64,000 nt of DNA from NCBI GenBank assembly GCA_902702965.1, contig CACRXP010000006.1, positions 2,335,661 to 2,399,660 of the forward strand, read 5' to 3'. The stretch is from Spirometra erinaceieuropaei. Lineage: Eukaryota; Platyhelminthes; Cestoda; Diphyllobothriidea; Diphyllobothriidae. Position numbers and translations under genes: made by a program. Below the pieces are notes generated by a model. It had not been told where the DNA came from and did not search any database. It was given only the letters and a program-made list of their open reading frames with translations. Below are positions 57,516 through 64,000 of the stretch, piece after piece (position 1 is the first letter of the stretch; the number at the start of each line of letters is the position of its first letter).

Positions 57516-58316
57516 ACAAGTCCTTTGTCGACGCTCTGACGACCTGGTCCCACTAGGTGATTGAGCAAGCATGGGGGGGGGGGGTGAAGTTCCTACGCCG
57601 GAAGGCCTGTGCTCGGTTAGCATCAACGCAAGACGAAAATGACATAAGAAAGCAATGCTATTAATCGCAGTCAACACGTAACAGCCGAAGGCTTCATTCG
57701 CTCCTACCGCCAAGGGTATTATCCGTCGGGTCTGGAATGGAGGCCGGTATGCAATAAGCGCTGGTGTAATAAACGGAAATTGTTTGGTATTCATGGGCAC
57801 CAGACGAGGATGTGGACTGTTTGCAACAACATGGGATTATACTGACGGGGACAGGGTGCAGCAGGTGCTTTTCAAAAGAAGACCCCGCCCCCTTACCAGC
57901 AACAACAACTCGCCTGAGAGGTGTCATGGCCGGACAAACGCTCCTTGATGGCTATGGCCACCCACCAACTGCAGTACCACGGCAGGTACGAACGAGCCGA
58001 TTTCATCATCTCTCTGAAAACTGCAAGTCTTGTGTAGACGCTCTGGTTCCACGAGGGGACTGAGCAAGCATGGGGAGGTGAGGTTGCTACGCCGGTTCGG
58101 TTAGCATCAACGCAAGACGAAAATAGCATGAGGAAGCAATGTTATTAATCGCATTCAATACGTAACAGACGAAGGCTTCATTCGCTTCTACCGTCATGGG
58201 TATTATCCATACGGTCTGGGATGGAAACCTGTATGCAATAGGCGCTGGTGTAAGAAACGGTCGCCCACCAACTTCAGTACCACGGCAGTTACGAACGAGC
58301 CGGTTTCAGCATCCTG
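57516..58316 (+). repeat. Tandem duplication (about 300-bp unit), first copy interrupted
   Basis: 57516-57778 matches 58019-58258 (TGAGCAAGCATGGGG, GTTAGCATCAACGCAAGACG, CGAAGGCTTCATTCGCT, GGTATGCAATAAGCGCTGG). 57956-58015 matches 58257-58316 (CCACCAACTGCAGTACCACG, ACGAACGAGCCG). The 177 bp at 57779-57955 lie only in the first copy. All noncoding and intronic. Confidence 0.75.
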
Positions 58317-58388
58317 GGCTTCGGCCCAAGCTTGCGCAAGAATAGAGGGATAAAAAGAGTGGTCAAAAATGTCCAGCCTGGCACTCAC

Positions 58389-58752
58389 CAGATTCCTGCT
58401 TCACCGACTCCGGCACGAAGCGCCGAAGAGCGGTGAACGCATTCGCGACAGCTGGCAAGGAGGTGGCGAGCGGGAACTCCAGAGAGGAGTCGAAGATGAG
58501 GTGTTTGTCCTGCAACCGTGCTGACTGCAGATGAGGTGGGGCCTGGAAGGAGACGCTGGCATCCCTCAGGTGGAGCCGGACGCGACATTCCAGATGCAGA
58601 GCCAGTGGACGCTGTCGCGTTTCCAGAGCCATCGCCTCCTCAAGGGTGAGCGGAAGACTTTGATTTTCCATACCCACTCCAGCATCGCCGGCCCCCTTAC
58701 GTTCGGAGTTAGAGGTCGGGAAGGGACGTGCCGGAGACACTGTCAAGGAGGT
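58389..58752 (-). CDS. Membrane glycoprotein, ectodomain exon
   Basis: The acceptor CTCTTCTTCCTCTTAG and donor TCTG|GTGAGT bracket 364 nt, phase 0 in and phase 1 out, matching 58841 upstream and 53766 downstream. It encodes TSLTVSPARPFPTSNSERKG, MENQSLPLTLEEAMALETRQ, LHLECRVRLHLRDASVSFQA and FPLATSLPAVANAFTALRRF. One sequon. The LHLEC-V-LHL alternation is beta-like. A partly duplicated noncoding repeat starts about 70 nt downstream. Confidence 0.65.
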
Positions 58753-58840
58753 CTAAGAGGAAGAAGAGGAGGAGGGAAACATGAGAAGAGAAGTCGGAAA
58801 GAGAGACGAGGAAAAGAAAAGGGAGAGCGATAGGACCCAC

Positions 58841-59076
58841 CAGGTTTGTGGGATCGAACATGAAGTAGGTGGAAAGCGAGGCGGTCGAGTTGGCCAGGCT
58901 ATCTAATGTCCACTGGCGGTTAATAAGCCAGTCCTGCTTGACTGTGATGTTATATCTGTGGTTCAGGCGTTTCACATAACTCTCCTCCAGCACACAGGGG
59001 ACAGTGAAGGGTTCTGTGCCACAGTCGGAGGCCACACAAGAGGCGATGGCGGGCGCTTGACTGAGAACTGGTTTCG
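58841..59076 (-). CDS. Membrane glycoprotein, ectodomain exon
   Basis: The acceptor TTCCCTCCTCTTTCAG and donor AACCTG|GTGGGT bracket 236 nt, phase 1 in and phase 0 out; the downstream intron is only 88 nt. It encodes KPVLSQAPAIASCVASDCGT, EPFTVPCVLEESYVKRLNHR and YNITVKQDWLINRQWTLDSL, ending FMFDPTNL. Three close cysteines (C-x4-C-x8-C) and two sequons. Fully extracellular in character. Confidence 0.65.
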
Positions 59077-59162
59077 CTGAAAGAGGAGGGAACCAACCAG
59101 TGACAGTGATGCAACGAGGCAATATAAACACAAGTTATGGCCAACCAACTGACGCCGGTTAC

Positions 59163-59261
59163 CTGCTCCGAGTCTATTAAAAAGAATTTGGGACGTGCAG
59201 GGATGAGAGAGAGAAAGCTTCGTTTTGAAACTATCATTTTCAAAATTTCTAAGAAAAAGTT
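59163..59261 (-). CDS. Membrane glycoprotein, upstream exon (start of known part)
   Basis: The donor GCAG|GTAACC ends it in phase 1, as the 59076 exon requires. Two acceptors are possible: GTCAATGTAG (start 59261, used here) or TTTTTCTTAG (start 59248). It encodes ...FLRNFENDSFKTKLSLSHPC then TSQILFNRLGA. The signal peptide and further N-terminal exons must lie above 59.3 kb and were not identified. Confidence 0.45.
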
Positions 59262-59879
59262 CTACATTGACCGTGACCAAGATACAGATAAATAAATGAC
59301 GAGAGGGTAGGTATGTGTTTATACAAAAACTGCATGACCGCTATGGGGACAACTAAGATCACACTTTCTGGACTTCTGTCTCTTTGGTAAAGGGGAAAGT
59401 TGATGGGGTGATGTACGGTAGGAGATACGGCGGATGCTATGATACGTGGAGGAGAGGGGGGAGGGAGGACTTCGCAGCAATTAGGAGGATGAAGAACGTC
59501 ATGAAGAATTCGACCAGAACGACGTTGCTTGGTCATTGTGAAATGTCGTTGTACTATGATATGGAGCAAAGAGACATAAGAAAACATATGGACGACACAT
59601 CCTAAAGTGGGCATACCTTCCATAAGCAAAGCTGGAAAAAGTGCAGAACGATGAAGGAGGAGAGGAAGAAAGTAGGTACGTAGACATGTTGGACGGTGGC
59701 TTCTTGCTACCGTCAACTAATGTGTCCATTGTCAGCCCTACGAGGGCAAGTCGGCGTCGCCATTGACGACGTTCGCCGCATGCTCGAGAGAATGTGCGTG
59801 CAGCACTGTCGACTTGCGCAACATCTATTGCACTCCCTCTCTTCCCTCATCCACACAGTTTCAGTGACAGAACAGTGGC

Positions 59880-60115
59880 AGGACGACCAGGGATTGACAA
59901 AACTAAACGACCCGTCTACGCGTACCACACACGACCTGGTCCCCGCAGAATGCGCCAGACTTTTATAAGGGAGACTGAGATCCCACCTAAGTGGGAGTGG
60001 CATAAGGGCCACATTGGGGGGGAGCTACTGAGTCAGACTCACGGTCCTGACAGAACCGAGTTAGCTTGTCAGCTGGCAGTCTCCCGAGTCATTACTGGTG
60101 TCGCATCTAGGTAGA
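59880..60115 (+). repeat. Dispersed repeat (family C), plus copy
   Basis: GACCCGTCTACGCGTACCAC then ACGACCTGGTCCC matches 36292-36325; similarity fades after about 60100. Confidence 0.45.
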
Positions 60116-60119
60116 TCCA

Positions 60120-61120
60120 GGCGCGTTAGAGTTATCATTAATGAGGAGTGCGATGATGTGTTGTGAGGATGGATTACCCAGTGTCAATCGCACTCCCTCT
60201 TTCCGCTTTCGAGCACCAGTCGGCTGTCTGGGACCGTTGGCTGTCTGGTGCTGGGATTTGGCGCAATGGCTGGCGCGGCCGTAGTTGTCGGCTCGCGCGA
60301 ACTCCGCCCAGCCTGATTAGCGCCTGCTGTCACCCAATTTGCCGTTTCCCCCCCCCCCCCAGACTGGTCCAGCGCGTCTACGGCGCAATTCGTTGAGGGA
60401 GCCAAAACAAGCACAGACTATACCACAAGAACATAGTGCACGGTCGGCCAGAAATGGATCCAAACCGGGCGATCAGTGAGGGCGACAGCGTTGTCCGTCT
60501 GGATGGCCGTATGCTAAAAGGGGACGCCGTACCCAGGATACTGACAGCGTCCCAAAGGTGCTACAATGTACTTACTCTAGACTGACCAATGTCTCTTGTA
60601 GATGATCTTGAATACTCTCATTTGCCTGTCCTAGCGTAGCGCCTGCTTGGCTAAGTTTCCATCGTCGCTAAACAACACACCCTCTCCCACCGCATCCTAA
60701 GTGGGTGAGTGGGCAGAAGAATCAAGGGCCTTCCTGTGCTCTTTCATGGCGGGCTTTCGAAATGGAGTTGCGATATTTCCCCCTGAATTCAACCCCGAAG
60801 ATCCTTTTGGCTAAACCCAGAAAACTAATCAATAGGTCAACAGGGACCGCATTTCCACTTTCGATTATTCGTGCTAGTATAATGATGCAACGTGTAAGCT
60901 ACCCACCTACCACCTTGACGGAAATGAGGACTTGGTGCAAGTCGGTCACTTCTACACTAAATAATCCTTTTTCGCTTAAGTCGTAATATGGTATTTTTCA
61001 GATTTTTCTGGCATAAAGACAGAGACGGGGTGGAAGGCGCTTACCTACAAGACTGGGTGGAAGCGGGAGGGGGAGTGAGGGACAGTGTGCGGAGAGATAA
61101 GAGTGATCAGAAGAAGAAGA
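60120..61120. other. No recognisable gene
   Basis: Short frames, a C homopolymer (about 60350-60361) and no known domain or repeat. Confidence 0.4.
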
Positions 61121-61124
61121 GGAA

Positions 61125-61330
61125 GCAATCGCCGGAACAAGGACTTTATTCGCCCGACGTTTCGGATTTTCACTTGAACCCATCATCGGAGGCAGTGGCA
61201 GAAAAGGGTAACTCGTGCACAGGAAGTTGCAGTATTTATAGGATGCAGTCGCTATGCTACCGCATACCTATGGTAATCAATCGCGCTCCCCTTCATCAGG
61301 GATTGTTGCCCGCTGGTGCAGGAATGTTGA
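61125..61330 (-). mobile_element. PLE 3' region with TATA box and near-intact hammerhead
   Basis: On the minus strand: CTGATGAAGGGGAGCGCGA, CATAGGTATGCGGTAGCAT, TGCATCCTATAAATACTGC (TATA 61240-61231), then CCGATGATGGGTTC...AATCCGAAACGTC and GGGCGAATAAAGTCC, TTCTTCTTC. The order matches 62500-62700. The hammerhead core reads CCGATGA for CUGAUGA, a substitution at an essential base. Confidence 0.65.
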
Positions 61331-61424
61331 CGGGCATATTGGAAAGATCGAAGGCATGCCAGAATTGCCACTGAATATCACTGTTGGTACGTGAATCCTG
61401 ACTCTAAAACGGGACAGGCAGTAG

Positions 61425-61735
61425 ATGCGTTGGACCAACACGGGGACTAGATCGGTGTCCGGCAGGCGTCATCGGGAATGTGCGCCCATAACAAACGCAA
61501 ACATTAGGGGTGTAGTGGCACGCCCAGGTGCAGACTCGCGCCGCGCTAATTGGGATCTGAGCCACCCCTTCTTCTGCTTCTGCTGCATAAAATCCTGGTC
61601 AAGTGGGGTAGACGGGCGCGCCTACATTACGCGCCGCCGTGCAGCTGCTGACGGGGATCGGGAGAGAGCCCCATGGCACAACAGGACGAGTGAATTCCGT
61701 AACACGATCGGCGCGCGCCCCTCCACCACTGCTCG
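61425..61735 (-). repeat. Family E fragment and SINE head-unit relic
   Basis: 61440-61560 matches the reverse of family E (TGTGCGCCCATAACAAACGC, GCGCCGCGCTAATTGGGATC). 61676-61730 (CAGGACGAGTGAATTCCGTA, ACACGATCGG, CTCCACCACTG) is a diverged SINE head unit in forward sense. Confidence 0.4.
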
Positions 61736-62280
61736 GAATGTCCACATGCCCAAGAAGAGTCAGTCAATCTCGCCGGAACACACGTAGGTGCGTCCTAAAT
61801 ACATGCCAACAGCACGCTCTCGACAGTGTATCGCCATTGGCTACGGCCACAGTGCTACCTTGGGACCTGACTGGTTCATGTCTGCGAGGAGACGCCGGGC
61901 ACTTCTAGTCTCTTCTTTTTGAAGCGGATTGGATAGAAGTCTTGACAAACTGAACAGGATGCTATAAATATAGGCAGTTTTTATTTCTAAATGAGAGCGA
62001 CTTGCAGGCTTTAATACATCTCGTCATGGCCTCCTGTTGGTGGCTGGGAGAACAGTTGAGCCCACATACGGTTCGTGTTATTAATGAGTACCAAGTCGGG
62101 TCGTAACAAATACCGCAACAAGTTGCTGATGATCCCCACACAGAACGCACAAAGTGGGCACATAAAAACCTTAGAAAAATGTTCTTGCATCGCTACCCGT
62201 AAAGAACATGGACAAGTGCACAAACGCTCCACGGACGTGTAATGTAAGAAATGTATAATTGTTAATGCACTTGTAAAAGT

Positions 62281-62720
62281 CCATTAACAAGTTCAACGAC
62301 CTTCCCCTTCCATACCCAGTGCTGAGACTTCGCCTAGGCGGAGTAATTGGCCACGCGGGGAGCGCACAGGCGAACACTGCTCCCAACGCCAGGGTCGGTG
62401 GGTCGGATGGTCGAGCAATAATCACATCAACATCCAACGCACGTGATGAAATTGCGGCAATTTACGACGCGAATGTCGGCAATCAAACAGTCATCACATC
62501 GAGTGCAATGATCGCTGATGAAGGAGGGAGCCTTGGATATTCATAGGTTTGCGGTAACATGGCGACTGCATCCTATAAATACTGCAGCCCTTGTGCACGG
62601 ATCATCCGAATCTGCATTTGCCTCTGATGATGAGTTCGAGTAGGAATCCAAAACGTCAGGCGAATAAGGCTATTGTCCCAGCGATCGGGACTCCTTCTTC
62701 ACGAGTGTATACATCCATCG
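62281..62720 (+). mobile_element. 5'-truncated PLE 3' end
   Basis: Begins within the last coding block (matches 17825 onward: CCATTAACAAGTTCAACGAC, TGAGACTTCGCCTAGGCGGA) and continues collinearly through CAACATCCAACGCA, GAGGGAGCC, CATCCTATAAATACTGCAG (TATA about 62574) to the hammerhead and TTC-rich end. The hammerhead (62620-62670) has CUGATGA intact but GAAA changed to AAAA, so it is probably inactive. The junction at 62281 marks the truncation. Confidence 0.75.
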
Positions 62721-62884
62721 CCGCCGAAAATCCCTCCAACATTTCCAGGGGGATGGGGACAGTGAAACGGAATTTTATGAGTCACTTGACGATATCGATG
62801 GTTGTGGAGTGGAGGATTTTCGCAAAGGTTTCCTTACGAACCAAAAAAATAAACCTTATCTGTCAACATAGTTTGATTGAATGC

Positions 62885-63013
62885 TAGGGAACCCACTGAC
62901 GAGCCGAACCCCTCGCAGCTGCGTCATGCAGCGGCAGAATATCGGCGAAACAGGCATGTATGGGCTTTTGGCTAATACTTGTGCTGTTAGTATGGTATCA
63001 CTTTACCCCAAAG
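62885..63013 (+). repeat. Family F direct repeat, first copy
   Basis: CCCACTGACGAGCCGAACCC, GCAGCGGCAGAATATC, GTGCTGTTAGTATGGTATCA. Repeats at 63234-63362 in the same orientation, 349 bp on. Confidence 0.7.
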
Positions 63014-63164
63014 TATACTACTAGCTGCCTGTCGGCATCTAATGAATATGACGCAGTTACCCGCTGTGGCTGATGGACTTCGGCTCAAATATTCATACAT
63101 AAAATTCTCGGTCCGATACTTTAGACTTTGAATAAACTGGTCTATTCCATGTTCGTGGTTAATT

Positions 63165-63362
63165 ACTGGGGAAATTAAAAAGCGACAATTTCTAAATTGG
63201 AGTATCTACCAGAAAGCAGACAGGGAATGCTGGGGGAGGACCCACTGACGAGCCGAACCCCATGGCAGCTGCGCCATGCAGCGGCAGAATATCAGCGAAA
63301 CACGTGCGCATGCCCTTCTGGTTAGTGTCTGTGCTGTTAATATGGTATCACCTCACCCTAAT
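63165..63362 (+). repeat. Family F direct repeat, second copy with hairpin arm
   Basis: Preceded by AAAAAGCGACAATTTCTAAA and TTGGAGTATCT, which also start the reverse copy at 34565-34690. Together the three copies define the element boundary. Confidence 0.6.
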
Positions 63363-64000
63363 GAATAAACTCAATTTAATGACATAAGACGGCATTGGCA
63401 CTCCTACCCCCTCCCCCCCGGAATTAATTCAGGGGAAGAAGCAGCAGCAGAAGGAGAAGGCCGGGCGGCTTTGTGACATTTCCGTCACCTACCCAAGTCG
63501 ATACAAGGTGGAGCGCTGACCGCACAGAGACTTGTCGCGCCCAGGCGTGAAGTTACGCGACCACGCCCAACGGGAAGGCAACGGACTGTAACACATGCGG
63601 TAAGCAGCAAACCGGCGGCCATAAAAGTCAGAACTAAGTCCTGGCTGGGGGCGGGAAGAGGAGAGTGTCACGCAGACGCCCAGGCAAAGGTCGAATCCCA
63701 CTAACGACTGCACATACGAACACGGAACGCAAGAAGGCAGATATTCAACAGTTTCGTCATTTTCTGTGGATAAACCCCTTCTTCGTCTTCTCCTTCTCGT
63801 GAACCATTAGAGTTTATAATACAAACAGATCAAGCAGCATATAATCGGAACTAAAGCCCAGTTCACGCGTTCTAGACTGATTTAACAAGAAGAAGCGGAA
63901 GCTGGCATAAGCAGGACGTGGAATGTTTCGCCATTTTTTTATATTTGGCAGTTCTTCGAAGTACGTTTGCATGTATCATCTTTTTACGAGATTAATTCGA
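63363..64000. other. No recognisable gene
   Basis: Short frames only; no repeat-family member recognised. Confidence 0.4.

Noticed and set aside
46589..59261. Integrin alpha identity for the membrane glycoprotein
   Set aside because: The GFFKR cytoplasmic motif is absent and the late ectodomain looks Ig-like; the resemblance is limited to a cysteine cluster.
1..64000. CRISPR arrays, bacterial operons, phage genes
   Set aside because: No regularly spaced short repeats, ribosome binding sites or bacterial gene runs; splice sites, LINEs and SINEs indicate a eukaryotic nuclear genome.

Overview
The window looks like nuclear DNA of a metazoan, most likely a flatworm (a diphyllobothriid-type tapeworm is my best guess). 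Coding sequence is sparse and split by introns from 32 nt to several kb. Most of the window is decayed mobile elements: Penelope-like elements (PLEs), RTE- and CR1/jockey-type LINEs, a tRNA-derived SINE, and long-terminal-inverted-repeat (TIR) elements. No bacterial operons, rRNA or intact tRNA genes were seen. The organism is an inference from element content and gene structure; no species marker was identified.

Layout. 1-7.5 kb: mostly unassignable, with a PLE 3' fragment carrying a hammerhead ribozyme (about 1.4 kb) and a GCC/ACC microsatellite. 7.5-11.7 kb, minus strand: three phase-compatible exons of an unidentified gene with a poly(A) signal, followed head-to-tail by the first exons of an ANKZF1/Vms1 homologue. 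12-25 kb: repeats, RTE and CR1-like LINE relics, two PLE relics (17.3-18.3 kb plus, 23.4-24.5 kb minus) and one 995-bp TIR element. 25-38 kb: dispersed repeats, a 972-bp composite insertion with 11-bp target-site duplications (TSDs), an RTE 3' end and one probable terminal exon. 38-46 kb: a LINE interrupted by a SINE, then a cluster of TIR elements. 46-59.3 kb, minus strand: a multi-exon gene for a large glycosylated single-pass membrane protein; seven exons have mutually consistent splice phases, and its introns contain TIR elements and a SINE. 59.5-64 kb: repeats and two more PLE 3' ends.

The most interesting signal is a set of self-cleaving RNA motifs in two unrelated retroelement families. 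(1) A tRNA-Arg(UCU)-like SINE has, just inside its 3' end, a type I hammerhead arrangement: a 6-bp stem I, a CUGANGA core, a short stem II, GAAA, and a palindromic 8-nt stem III followed by U at the cleavage position. It recurs in at least four copies, with TSDs defining the element ends in two. (2) PLE 3' ends carry a hammerhead with stem III reduced to the palindrome ACGU, preceded in several copies by a TATAAATA box. The second type fits the published small PLE hammerheads that act as dimers. I do not know of a description of the first in a tRNA-SINE of this kind, so it is the best candidate for something new here.
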